Shown in pieces: positions 8,286-16,488 of a DNA stretch of 64,000 nucleotides. Where the stretch lies: positions 1-64,000 of the forward strand of contig JAGZIY010000014.1 of the NCBI GenBank assembly GCA_018365995.1. The letters run 5' to 3'. Under the pieces are notes generated by a model. It worked only from the letters and a program-made list of their open reading frames with translations, had not been told where the DNA came from and ran no database searches. Both the position numbers and the translations under genes were made by a program. This DNA is from Butyricicoccus pullicaecorum. GTDB taxonomy: Bacteria; Bacillota; Clostridia; Oscillospirales; Butyricicoccaceae. How positions within the stretch are numbered: the stretch's first letter is position 1; each line of letters starts with the position of its first letter.

Positions 8286-8906
8286 ATGAAAAAATTAGAA
8301 CTGTATATATCATCGGTCTTGGCTGGAATGCTTATTGGAATTGCTGGAACGCTCTATATTGCGAGCGGGAAGTCCTTTTTTGGTGCGGTGCTTTTTACAG
8401 TTGCATTGTTCACTATCTGTACACGAGGTATGGGATTATTTACCGGACGTGTCGGATATCTGTGGGCACAGTCCAATAAGCTATCCTATATTGCAGAGTT
8501 GGGGACGATTTGGGTTGGAAATTTAACGGGCTGTATTGTCTTGGGTGCAATCATTCGCTATGCAAAGCCTGCATATGTCGAGATGGCTGCACAGATGAGC
8601 AGTACAAAACTTTCCCAGATATCAGGGCAGACTTTCCTGCTTGCGGTACTATGCGGCATGCTTATGTTTATTGCAGTCGATCATTTCCGCACATGGCAGG
8701 GAGATTTCGGCAGGTTTTTAGGTATGCTGTTTTGTATCCCTGCGTTTATTGTGGCCGGATTTGAGCACGTAGTTGCAGATATGTTTTATTTTGCACTGGG
8801 GCTGTCCTCGGAACAGCTAGGGCAGGCAGCTTTATTTTTGATTATTTGTTCGCTTGGAAATTCTGTTGGCGCATGGCTGATCCCATGGGGAGAAAAGAAG
8901 GCATAA
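8286..8906 (+). CDS. Short formate/nitrite transporter (FNT) family protein
   Basis: A 206-residue, six-helix membrane protein. FNT marks are GMGLFTGRVGYL after the second helix, the IWVGNLTG stretch and GFEHVVADMFYF, the counterpart of the family's GFEHSVANMY. Usual FNT channels have ~250-280 residues; this one is shortened at the N-terminus and in the loops, with no frameshift visible. It may conduct a small monovalent anion such as formate, nitrite, lactate or hydrosulfide; the sequence does not say which. ATG 8286 follows GAGGGG by 8 bases, so the GTG at 8271 is not used. Confidence 0.8.
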   Translation: MKKLELYISSVLAGMLIGIAGTLYIASGKSFFGAVLFTVALFTICTRGMGLFTGRVGYLWAQSNKLSYIAELGTIWVGNLTGCIVLGAIIRYAKPAYVEMAAQMSSTKLSQISGQTFLLAVLCGMLMFIAVDHFRTWQGDFGRFLGMLFCIPAFIVAGFEHVVADMFYFALGLSSEQLGQAALFLIICSLGNSVGAWLIPWGEKKA

Positions 8907-8908
8907 CA

Positions 8909-8950
8909 AAAAGGAGGACACTTGGGATCATACCAAGATGCCCTCCTTTT
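8909..8950. terminator. Bidirectional terminator
   Basis: AAAAGGAGG (8909-8917) pairs with CCTCCTTTT (8942-8950), with an inner CTTGG/CCAAG stem. It serves the FNT gene and the convergent small gene. Confidence 0.75.
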
Positions 8951-8962
8951 GCAAATGGAAAC

Positions 8963-9142
8963 TTAGAACATGTTGCCAACGTGCTTTGCAGTGTTGCTTA
9001 CTGTGTTGCCAACCTGATGTGCGGCACGCTTGACCGAACGCTTGACAGATGGTGTGGACATTGCACTGGATGCCATAGCAGAAGCAACAGCGCCAACCGC
9101 AACGCCTGCGGCAAGACCGGAAATGATGGGGGTAAGTTTCAT
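8963..9142 (-). CDS. Small single-pass membrane protein
   Basis: A 59-residue protein starting MKLTPIISGLAAGVAVGAVA, a Gly/Ala-rich membrane helix, followed by a basic amphipathic tail (SVKRSVKRAAHQVGN...). The layout resembles YtxH-like small envelope proteins, but no family can be assigned firmly. ATG 9142 is supported by AAGGAG 10 bases upstream; the longer frame starting at 9232 has no such site. It is the only minus-strand gene here and ends in a terminator shared with the FNT gene. Confidence 0.65.
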   Translation of the reverse strand: MKLTPIISGLAAGVAVGAVASAMASSAMSTPSVKRSVKRAAHQVGNTVSNTAKHVGNMF

Positions 9143-9300
9143 GTTTTTCACGCTCCTTCTGTTTTCTAGTATGGCGCACATCGACCATTTTACACAGACA
9201 AAATCCAGAAAAAATTTGTAAGAAGCTGACAATAATTCTTGAGTTGCCGAAAATAAACAAAAATTTGAAAGAATTTCTTTTGCTTTTGTGCGAATACTGC

Positions 9301-9330
9301 TTTACAGAGGCAGGTCACTTGCGATATAAT
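9301..9330 (+). promoter_or_regulatory. Promoter of the pyrR-pyrF-carAB operon
   Basis: TTTACA (9301-9306) and TATAAT (9325-9330), 18 bp apart, upstream of the attenuator leader. Confidence 0.65.
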
Positions 9331-9346
9331 AATAAAAACAAAAGCT

Positions 9347-9375
9347 CTTTAATTGGAATCTGTGAGTTCCCAAAG
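9347..9375 (+). promoter_or_regulatory. PyrR-binding loop (anti-antiterminator)
   Basis: The leader can fold with a lower stem CTTT/AAAG, a 5'-side internal bulge, an upper stem GGAAT/GTTCC and the hexaloop CTGTGA, which fits the PyrR recognition consensus CNGNGA. With the terminator at 9443-9471 this is the classic UMP-dependent attenuator of Gram-positive pyr operons. Confidence 0.75.
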
Positions 9376-9405
9376 TGCGTCAGAAATCAAGTGTGAGTAA
9401 TCGTT

Positions 9406-9471
9406 CTCAGGTATTATTCTGCCTGAGGGCTGGCTTCGTGCGGCTTCCGACCTTTGGGCGGAGGCTTTTTT
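9406..9471 (+). terminator. pyr leader hairpin and attenuator terminator
   Basis: A first hairpin CTCAGG/CCTGAG (9406-9427) is followed by the terminator stem GCTTCCG/CGGAGGC (9443-9449 with 9459-9465, one G-U pair) and six T. It ends 32 bases before pyrR. PyrR-UMP binding upstream should favour this terminator when pyrimidines are plentiful. Confidence 0.75.
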
Positions 9472-9503
9472 GTTTTCATTGAGTGAGGGAGAGTGCTTTT
9501 ATC

Positions 9504-10043
9504 ATGTCCCAACAGATTGCAGAGATTATGGATGAGCACAAGGTTCGGCGTGCGCTGACCCGAATTGCTTTTGAAATGATTGAAAAAAATCATGGCTGCC
9601 GCAGCCTTCTGCTGGCTGGCATACAAACAAGAGGTGTACCCATTGCCGAACGTCTTGCGGACAAGCTGGGCGAAGTAGAGGGCTTTCGACCACCTGTGCT
9701 GTCTTTGGATATCAGCCCATTTCGTGATGATGTGCCGCATACGGACCCACCAGATTTGCCGGATATTCCCGGATTGTCTGGCTGTACAGTCATTATTGTG
9801 GACGATGTGCTGTATACAGGACGTTCGGCGCGCGCTGCCATTGAAGCGGTGTCCTGCATGGGACGCGCAGCGCGGATACAGCTTGCAGTCCTTGTAGATC
9901 GAGGACATCGGGAACTGCCGATTCGCCCTGATTATGTGGGAAAAAATCTGCCGACTGCACAAAATGAACATGTACACGTCAGCCTGCGGGAAACTGATGG
10001 CGAGGATCGCGTTACCATTGTAAAACGACAGCAAAGTGTATAA
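9504..10043 (+). CDS. pyrR: Bifunctional pyr operon attenuator / uracil phosphoribosyltransferase
   Basis: A 179-residue PyrR, the usual length. It binds pyr mRNA leaders in response to UMP and also carries weak uracil phosphoribosyltransferase activity. Family marks are the N-terminal RRALTRIAFEMIEKN, GIQTRGVPIAERLA, and the PRPP loop VIIVDDVLYTGRSARAA. ATG 9504 gives the standard N-terminus; the in-frame GTG at 9483 overlaps the GAGGGAG ribosome binding region. First gene of pyrR-pyrF-carA-carB, with its target loop 130-155 bases upstream. It may also act elsewhere, but no comparable loop is visible before pyrK or pyrE. Confidence 0.95.
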   Translation: MSQQIAEIMDEHKVRRALTRIAFEMIEKNHGCRSLLLAGIQTRGVPIAERLADKLGEVEGFRPPVLSLDISPFRDDVPHTDPPDLPDIPGLSGCTVIIVDDVLYTGRSARAAIEAVSCMGRAARIQLAVLVDRGHRELPIRPDYVGKNLPTAQNEHVHVSLRETDGEDRVTIVKRQQSV

Positions 10044-10108
10044 TAGAAAACAATTATTATGGTTGCGGCTCGGAACTTTTCGGGCTTGCGTGAAAGGAGA
10101 ACGAAATT

Positions 10109-11026
10109 ATGTCTGTACAAAAACTCGTCTCATGTATTAAGGCAAAAAATAACCCAACGGTTGCTGGTTTGGACGCCCGTTTGGAATATATTCCGCCTTT
10201 TATCGTTTCCCAGTGTATAGAACGCTATGGAGAAACGCTCGAAGCCGCCGCTGCCGCCATGCTTCAGTTTAATATCAACCTGATTGATGCACTGCATGAT
10301 ATTGTTCCGGCAATCAAGCCGCAGGCAGCATACTATGAGCTGCTAGGGCCGAAAGGGGCTGAGGTACTAAAAAGCACCATTGACTATGCCCATCAGAAGG
10401 ATATGTATGTCATTGCGGATATCAAGCGCAATGATATTGGTGCAACGGCTTCTGCTTATGCAGAAGCGTATCTTGGGTGTACAAAAGTTGGAAATCAGGA
10501 ACTGCCCGTTTACAATGCAGATTCCTGTACCGTAAATGCTTATTTGGGTACGGACGGAATCGAGCCGTTCCTGAAAGAATGTCGTGCACGTGAAAAGGCG
10601 ATCTATGTGCTGGTAAAAACCTCAAATCCATCGTCGGGTGAGTTCCAGAACCGTGATATGGAGGGTAAGCCTCTTTTCGTTCGCGTTGCAGAAAAGTTTG
10701 CAGCATGGGGGCAGGATCTCGATACCGAATCCGGTTATAATCAGGTCGGTGCTGTTGTGGGTGCGACCTATCCGGAGGAGCAAAAGATCATTCGTTCCAT
10801 CATTCCAAAGGCATATTTTCTTGTGCCGGGCTACGGTGCACAGGGCGCAGCTGCAAAGGATATTGCAAATGCGTTTAATGATGATGGTCTGGGAGCCATT
10901 GTAAACTCCTCACGCGGTATTATGTGTGCATGGAAAAAGACCGGCAAAGATGGCGCAGACTTTATGGAAGCTGCACGTGCAGAGGCGATTCGCATGCGTG
11001 ATGATATCGTTTCTGCAATTCGATAA
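10109..11026 (+). CDS. pyrF: Orotidine 5'-phosphate decarboxylase (subfamily 2)
   Basis: A 305-residue OMP decarboxylase converting OMP to UMP, the last step of de novo UMP synthesis. It belongs to the longer subfamily 2. Marks are the N-terminal TVAGLDARLEYIP, the catalytic ADIKRNDIGATASAYAEAYLG (Lys/Asp pair) and the phosphate-binding C-terminal segment VPGYGAQG...IVNSSRGI. ATG 10109 has AAAGGAGA upstream. Second gene of the operon; the 65-base gap to pyrR holds nothing else. Confidence 0.95.
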   Translation: MSVQKLVSCIKAKNNPTVAGLDARLEYIPPFIVSQCIERYGETLEAAAAAMLQFNINLIDALHDIVPAIKPQAAYYELLGPKGAEVLKSTIDYAHQKDMYVIADIKRNDIGATASAYAEAYLGCTKVGNQELPVYNADSCTVNAYLGTDGIEPFLKECRAREKAIYVLVKTSNPSSGEFQNRDMEGKPLFVRVAEKFAAWGQDLDTESGYNQVGAVVGATYPEEQKIIRSIIPKAYFLVPGYGAQGAAAKDIANAFNDDGLGAIVNSSRGIMCAWKKTGKDGADFMEAARAEAIRMRDDIVSAIR

Positions 11027-11066
11027 ACAGTTTCTCACAGTAAGAAATTAAGGAGTGACAATAGAT

Positions 11067-12164
11067 TTGAAAAAGGCATATTTGCTGTTGGCAGATGGCA
11101 CCCTATTTGAGGGAAAGGCCGCAGGATATGAAGGATGCAGCATTGGTGAGGTTGTATTTAATACGGGAATGGTTGGATATCAGGAGGTTTTGACCGATCC
11201 GTCCTACTATGGACAGACTGTGTGCATGACCTATCCGCTGGTTGGCAACTATGGCATCAATCTGGAAGATGATGAATCGCATAAGAGTTGGGTATCTGGT
11301 TATATTATGCGCGAAATGTGCGAATATCCATCAAATTTCCGCTGCAAAATGACATTGGACGCGTATCTGAAGGAACAGCATATCGTTGCAATCACAGGCA
11401 TCGATACGCGCCGCCTGACCCGAATCCTGCGCAACAGCGGCGTTATGAACGGTGTCATCTATACAGAGGGGCACGAGCCAGACGAGACGGTAATTGCACA
11501 GATGAAGGACTATGTGGTAAAGAACGCTGTAAAGACGGTTACGCTGCATCAGGCAAAGGTATATCCGGCAGAGGGTACGCAAAAATATCGCATTGCACTC
11601 ATGGATTTTGGTGTGAAATATAACATTGTACGAGAACTGTGTTCCCGCGGCTGTGAGGTCACGGTATTACCGGGAGAGGTGACACCAGAAGAAATTCTGA
11701 GTGGTGGCTATGATGGACTGATGCTGTCCAATGGGCCGGGCGATCCGGCTGAGAATGTCCAAATCGTAGACAACCTCAAGGTCTTGATTGCATCGGATAT
11801 GCCGATTTTCGGCATTTGTTTGGGGCATCAGCTCATGGCGCTGGCAATCGGTGCAAAGACCGAAAAGATGCGCTTCGGTCATCGCGGTGTGAATCACCCT
11901 GTCAAGGATCTGGATACCGGACGTACCTATATCACAAGCCAGAATCATGGCTATGCAGTTGTCGGTGAGACCGTAGACCCGAATGTTGCACGTATTTGCT
12001 TTGTAAATTTGAATGATGGTACCGTAGAGGGACTGGCACATGTCAATCGTCCGATTTTTACCGTACAGTATCATCCAGAGGTTTGTCCCGGCCCGCAGGA
12101 TACCTCATACCTGTTCGACCGATTCCTCGAAAATATTGACAAGCACAAGGGAGGACAGCTATAA
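11067..12164 (+). CDS. carA: Carbamoyl-phosphate synthase small (glutaminase) subunit
   Basis: A 365-residue glutamine amidotransferase subunit that feeds ammonia to CarB. The N-terminal CPSase_sm_chain domain starts KKAYLLLADGTLFEG. The class I GATase triad is visible: Cys251 in FGICLGHQ, and His336 and Glu338 in VQYHPEV. TTG 11067 is chosen because AAGGAG ends 11 bases upstream; the GTG at 11055 lies inside that site. It ends in TAATG, so carB starts on the last base of the stop codon (translational coupling). Both subunits serve the pyrimidine pathway here. Confidence 0.94.
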   Translation: MKKAYLLLADGTLFEGKAAGYEGCSIGEVVFNTGMVGYQEVLTDPSYYGQTVCMTYPLVGNYGINLEDDESHKSWVSGYIMREMCEYPSNFRCKMTLDAYLKEQHIVAITGIDTRRLTRILRNSGVMNGVIYTEGHEPDETVIAQMKDYVVKNAVKTVTLHQAKVYPAEGTQKYRIALMDFGVKYNIVRELCSRGCEVTVLPGEVTPEEILSGGYDGLMLSNGPGDPAENVQIVDNLKVLIASDMPIFGICLGHQLMALAIGAKTEKMRFGHRGVNHPVKDLDTGRTYITSQNHGYAVVGETVDPNVARICFVNLNDGTVEGLAHVNRPIFTVQYHPEVCPGPQDTSYLFDRFLENIDKHKGGQL

Positions 12165-15100
12165 TGCCACTGAGAAAAGATATTCATAAAGTAATGGTAC
12201 TTGGCTCTGGTCCAATCGTAATTGGTCAGGCAGCCGAATTTGACTATGCGGGCACACAGGCTTGCCGCGCACTGCGCGAGGAAGGCTTGGAGGTTGTGCT
12301 GGTAAACTCCAATCCTGCAACCATTATGACAGATAAGGCGATGGCAGATAAGGTCTACATTGAGCCAATGACGCTGGATACTGTCAAGGAGATTATCAAG
12401 AAGGAACGTCCGGACTCCCTGATTCCAAACCTTGGCGGTCAGACAGGCTTGAACCTTGCAATGGATCTGTCCGCAGACGGTTTTTTGGAGGAATATCAGG
12501 TCAAGCTGCTGGGTGCGAATCCGACCACCATTGCAAAGGCAGAGGATCGTCAGATGTTCAAGGACACGATGGAAAAAATCGGGGAACCTTGCATTGCGTC
12601 CAAGGTGGTACACAATGTAGAAGATGCAGTTGCATTTACCGAAGAAATCGGTCTGCCGGTAATCATTCGCCCTGCGTATACGTTGGGGGGTACTGGCGGC
12701 GGCATTGCATATACATGGGAGCAGCTGCGTGAGATTGCTGCCAGTGGTATTATGCATTCTCGTGTAGATGAAATTCTCGTTGAGAAGTGCATCTCGGGCT
12801 GGAAGGAAATCGAGTTTGAGGTGATGCGTGACAGCAAGGGCAATGCAATCGCTATTTGCAGCATGGAAAATGTGGATCCGGTTGGCGTGCATACGGGCGA
12901 CTCGGTTGTGGTAGCGCCCTGCCAGACCTTGTCGGATAAGGAATATCAGATGCTGCGTACCTCGGCGCTCAATATCATTACAGAACTTGGTATTGAAGGC
13001 GGCTGCAATGTGCAGTATGCACTCGATCCCAATTCTTTTGAATATGCTGTTATCGAGGTAAATCCGCGCGTTTCCCGCTCCTCTGCCTTGGCATCTAAGG
13101 CAACCGGCTTCCCAATCGCAAAGGTGACTGCAAAAATTGCAATTGGTTATGGCTTGGACGAAATCATGAATGCAGTCACCGGAAAAACATACGCTTGCTT
13201 TGAGCCGACCATCGACTATATTGTTGCAAAGTTCCCACGTTGGCCGTTTGATAAGTTCGTATATGCAGACAACTCTTTGGGAACCCAGATGAAGGCAACC
13301 GGTGAGGTCATGGCAATTGCGCCAACATTTGAGCAGGCAATGATGAAGTCGGTTCGCGGAATCGAAATGAAACTCACAAGCTTTATCATGCCAAAGCTCA
13401 AGACATGGTCCGACGAAGAAATCAAGTGCGGTGTGCATGTAGTCAATGATGAGCGCTTGTTCGTTATCTGTGAGGCTCTGCGCCGTGGTATCATGACCAT
13501 TGATGAGATTCATGAAATCACGATGATTGATGTCTGGTTCCTGCATGGATATCAGAATATCGTCCATATGGAGCGTGAACTGGCACAGGCATCTGCTTTG
13601 GACGAGGGGCTCTATCTGCGGGCAAAGAAGATGGGATTCCTTGATCAGACGATTGAGGAATTATCTGGCTGCAAGGTCGGTGCGCTCAAGCGGCTGCCGG
13701 TCTATAAGACGGTTGACACCTGCGCTGCTGAGTTTGATGCAGAGACTCCGTATTATTACTCAACTTTTGACGATGAAAATGAAGTCAAGCCGTCTACCGG
13801 AAAGAAAAAGATTCTGGTATTGGGCTCCGGTCCGATTCGTATTGGACAGGGCATTGAGTTTGACTACTGCTCAGTACATTCTGTTTGGGCGCTGAAGGAA
13901 CTGGGCTGCGAGACGATTATCATCAATAACAATCCTGAAACCGTTTCGACAGACTTTGACACAGCAGATCGCCTGTACTTTGAGCCGCTGACTCCGGAAG
14001 ATGTGGAGGGCGTTGTATGCGCAGAAAAGCCAGATGCAGCCATTGTACAGTTTGGTGGACAGACAGCGATTAATCTGGCGGCACATTTGGAAAAGCTGGG
14101 TGTACCGATTTTGGGTACACAGGCATGGTCGATCGATGCAGCGGAGGATCGCGAGAAATTTGATGAGATTCTGGAAGAATGTGGAATTCCGCGTCCAAAG
14201 GGAGAAACCGTGTTTACAGAGGAGGAAGCAGTTACTGTTGCAGATCGTCTGGGGTATCCGGTTTTGGTGCGTCCCTCCTATGTGCTCGGCGGTCAGGGAA
14301 TGGAGATTGCATACAGCGAACAGGATATTCGGGAGTATATGCAGGTCATCACCCGCAACAAGGTAGAAAACCCTGTACTGGTTGATAAGTATATGATGGG
14401 TCGTGAAATTGAGGTTGATGCCATCTGTGATGGTGAAGATATCCTGATTCCGGGTATTATGGAGCACTTTGAACGTGCAGGTGTACACTCTGGTGACTCG
14501 ATTTCCATGTATCCAAGTCTGCATATCCAGCCCAAGCATAAGGATACGATTATTCAGTATACACGTGCACTGGCAAAGAGTCTCAAGGTATTGGGGCTTG
14601 TGAACATTCAGTTTGTCCTCTATAACGATGAAATCTATATTATTGAGGTCAATCCGCGTTCCTCTCGTACGGTTCCATATATCTCCAAGATTACAGGTGT
14701 GCCGATGATTGATCTGGCAATGCGCTGCATGTTTGGGGAAAAGCTGCGTGATATGCCATACGGTACTGGTCTGTATCCGGAGCGCGATCACTATGCAATC
14801 AAGGTTCCGGTATTTTCCTTCCAGAAGCTGCGCGATTTGGATACACAGCTGGGACCTGAAATGAAGTCTACGGGTGAGGTACTGGGCGTATCCAAGGACT
14901 TTAAGGAAGCGCTCTATAAAGGACTTCTCGGTGCAGGCTTCTCCATGCAGAAAAAGACGGGGAAGGTCGTGCTTTCGGTGCGTCCGGCAGATAAGCAGGA
15001 GATCATTCCGATTGCAGAAAAGTTTGAAAAGCTTGGATACGATATTTATGCAACAAGCGGAACGGCAAACACACTCAACCGCGCAATGGTTGCAGCCAAT

Positions 15101-15358
15101 ATGGTATATAATGCTTTTGAGACCGAAAAACATCCGAATATCTTGGATATGATTGAAAATGGAGAAGTGGATTATGTCATTTCTACTTCTGTCAAGGGAC
15201 GCCACCCAGAGCTTGCAAGCGTAAAAATCAGAAGAAGTGCGACAGAGCATGCCATTCCGTGCTTGACTGCAATTGATACTGCAAATGCACTGCTTGAATG
15301 TATGGAAAGTGGAATGGAAATTTCCAATTGCAGTATGGTGGATATTAACGAAATCTAA
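12164..15358 (+). CDS. carB: Carbamoyl-phosphate synthase large subunit
   Basis: The 1064-residue synthetase subunit. Two homologous ATP-grasp halves lie at about 1-400 (carboxyphosphate) and 550-935 (carbamoyl phosphate). They start with the matching motifs VLGSGPIVIGQAAEFDYAG and VLGSGPIRIGQGIEFDYC, and are joined by the oligomerisation domain. The last ~125 residues (KTGKVVLSVRPADKQEI onward) form the MGS-like allosteric domain where UMP or ornithine act in relatives. Full family length, no interruptions. Last gene of the pyr operon; a strong terminator follows. Confidence 0.96.
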   Translation: MPLRKDIHKVMVLGSGPIVIGQAAEFDYAGTQACRALREEGLEVVLVNSNPATIMTDKAMADKVYIEPMTLDTVKEIIKKERPDSLIPNLGGQTGLNLAMDLSADGFLEEYQVKLLGANPTTIAKAEDRQMFKDTMEKIGEPCIASKVVHNVEDAVAFTEEIGLPVIIRPAYTLGGTGGGIAYTWEQLREIAASGIMHSRVDEILVEKCISGWKEIEFEVMRDSKGNAIAICSMENVDPVGVHTGDSVVVAPCQTLSDKEYQMLRTSALNIITELGIEGGCNVQYALDPNSFEYAVIEVNPRVSRSSALASKATGFPIAKVTAKIAIGYGLDEIMNAVTGKTYACFEPTIDYIVAKFPRWPFDKFVYADNSLGTQMKATGEVMAIAPTFEQAMMKSVRGIEMKLTSFIMPKLKTWSDEEIKCGVHVVNDERLFVICEALRRGIMTIDEIHEITMIDVWFLHGYQNIVHMERELAQASALDEGLYLRAKKMGFLDQTIEELSGCKVGALKRLPVYKTVDTCAAEFDAETPYYYSTFDDENEVKPSTGKKKILVLGSGPIRIGQGIEFDYCSVHSVWALKELGCETIIINNNPETVSTDFDTADRLYFEPLTPEDVEGVVCAEKPDAAIVQFGGQTAINLAAHLEKLGVPILGTQAWSIDAAEDREKFDEILEECGIPRPKGETVFTEEEAVTVADRLGYPVLVRPSYVLGGQGMEIAYSEQDIREYMQVITRNKVENPVLVDKYMMGREIEVDAICDGEDILIPGIMEHFERAGVHSGDSISMYPSLHIQPKHKDTIIQYTRALAKSLKVLGLVNIQFVLYNDEIYIIEVNPRSSRTVPYISKITGVPMIDLAMRCMFGEKLRDMPYGTGLYPERDHYAIKVPVFSFQKLRDLDTQLGPEMKSTGEVLGVSKDFKEALYKGLLGAGFSMQKKTGKVVLSVRPADKQEIIPIAEKFEKLGYDIYATSGTANTLNRAMVAANMVYNAFETEKHPNILDMIENGEVDYVISTSVKGRHPELASVKIRRSATEHAIPCLTAIDTANALLECMESGMEISNCSMVDINEI

Positions 15359-15415
15359 CTGGCATCTATGAAAGAGTCGCTTTCATAAGATGTGCTGATA
15401 TGAGAAATCACGGGG

Positions 15416-15454
15416 CAGGCAATATCTGAAAACCAGATATTGCCTGTTCTTTTT
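15416..15454 (+). terminator. Terminator of the pyrR-pyrF-carAB operon
   Basis: A 13-bp perfect stem (15416-15428 with 15434-15446), then TTCTTTTT. Confidence 0.9.
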
Positions 15455-15495
15455 GCTTTTACAAGGATAAAAAATAGGCTGCGGAGGGAATAGAG

Positions 15496-16251
15496 ATGCA
15501 AGTATTCAAAAAGCAGAGAGGACTTCCAGACGTCAGTGCAAGGACGCTCCATATCCTTGCGATGTTGTTTATGCTGTCCGATCATCTTTGGGCAACCATC
15601 ATTCACGGACAGAATTGGCTCACCTGTGTGGGACGTCTGGCATTTCCTGTTTTTGCTTTTTTAGCTGTGGAAGGTTATTTTCACACACATGATTTTAAGA
15701 GGTATATGCAGCGACTGTTGCTGTTTGCAATTGTTTCAGAAGTCCCGTTTAACCTAATGTATGGAGGGAACATATTTTATCCATATCACCAAAATGTTTT
15801 ATGGACGTTTTTAATTGCATTGTTTGGGATTTGGCTAATCGAGCGGGCAAAACGACGCATGAAAGGCTGGAGTGTTGTGCCGACAGTTCTACTGATTTCA
15901 GGGCTGGTCAGTCTGGCGGGTACGATTATGATGACGGACTACTATGGAGCAGGGGTGTTGATGGTGCTTACATTTTACTTTTTTCGGGGGAGAAAATGGT
16001 GGTGCCTGCTGGGGCAGTTTCTAGCGCTTTTGTGGATCAATGTTTATTTGCTCGGGAGTCTGTATTATCCGGTCAAGCTGTTTGGAATGGAACTGGAAAT
16101 CGTACAGCAGGGTTTTGCGCTCTTTGCTCTTGGACTGATTTGGTTGTATCGGGGGAGACAGGGTGCACACAGCAAGGGATTTCAGTATTTCTGTTATGCG
16201 TTTTATCCGGTACATATCGCTGCTTTGGTCTTGCTGTCTGCACTCTTGTAA
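15496..16251 (+). CDS. TraX family membrane protein
   Basis: A 251-residue polytopic membrane protein with seven or eight hydrophobic helices. The N-terminus RTLHILAMLFMLSDHLWATI and the following VGRLAFPVFAFLAVEGYFHT are TraX signatures. TraX was named for F-pilin N-acetylation, but chromosomal Clostridial copies are far from any conjugation genes and their role is unknown. They may acylate surface components. GGAGGG lies upstream of ATG 15496. No conjugation genes occur in this window. Confidence 0.85.
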   Translation: MQVFKKQRGLPDVSARTLHILAMLFMLSDHLWATIIHGQNWLTCVGRLAFPVFAFLAVEGYFHTHDFKRYMQRLLLFAIVSEVPFNLMYGGNIFYPYHQNVLWTFLIALFGIWLIERAKRRMKGWSVVPTVLLISGLVSLAGTIMMTDYYGAGVLMVLTFYFFRGRKWWCLLGQFLALLWINVYLLGSLYYPVKLFGMELEIVQQGFALFALGLIWLYRGRQGAHSKGFQYFCYAFYPVHIAALVLLSALL

Positions 16252-16387
16252 AAGATGGCAAGCACAATCCCACTCGCCGGAATCGGCGTAAATAGAGAAA
16301 AGATGCAAAAAGTGATGAAAATATACCTATTTTTATTGTTTGACCAATAAAAATGGCGAAAAAAATGTAGAATTTTGGGTAAAATAC

Positions 16388-16416
16388 TTGTATAAAATGG
16401 AAAGGGCAGATATAAT
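16388..16416 (+). promoter_or_regulatory. Promoter of the secreted nucleosidase-like gene
   Basis: TTGTAT (16388-16393), a 17-bp spacer and TATAAT (16411-16416). Confidence 0.75.
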
Positions 16417-16442
16417 GGTAATCGTACTCTCAAATAAGGGGG

Positions 16443-16471
16443 AAAGCAGCTAGGTTTTTAGTCTGCTTTTT
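16443..16471 (+). promoter_or_regulatory. Leader hairpin between promoter and secreted gene
   Basis: AAAGCAG (16443-16449) pairs with CTGCTTT (16463-16469), with an inner CTA/TAG, ending in five T only 18 bases before the start codon. It resembles a short intrinsic terminator in the 5' leader. It could attenuate transcription or simply stabilise the mRNA 5' end. Confidence 0.45.
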
Positions 16472-16488
16472 AGAAAAGGAGGATTAAA

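Noticed and set aside
12071..15250. Long minus-strand ORFs (498 and 459 codons) opposite carA/carB
   Set aside because: They lie wholly antisense to a highly conserved gene, read as Cys/His/Asn-rich sequence with no family resemblance, and have no ribosome site. They arise from the codon bias of carB.
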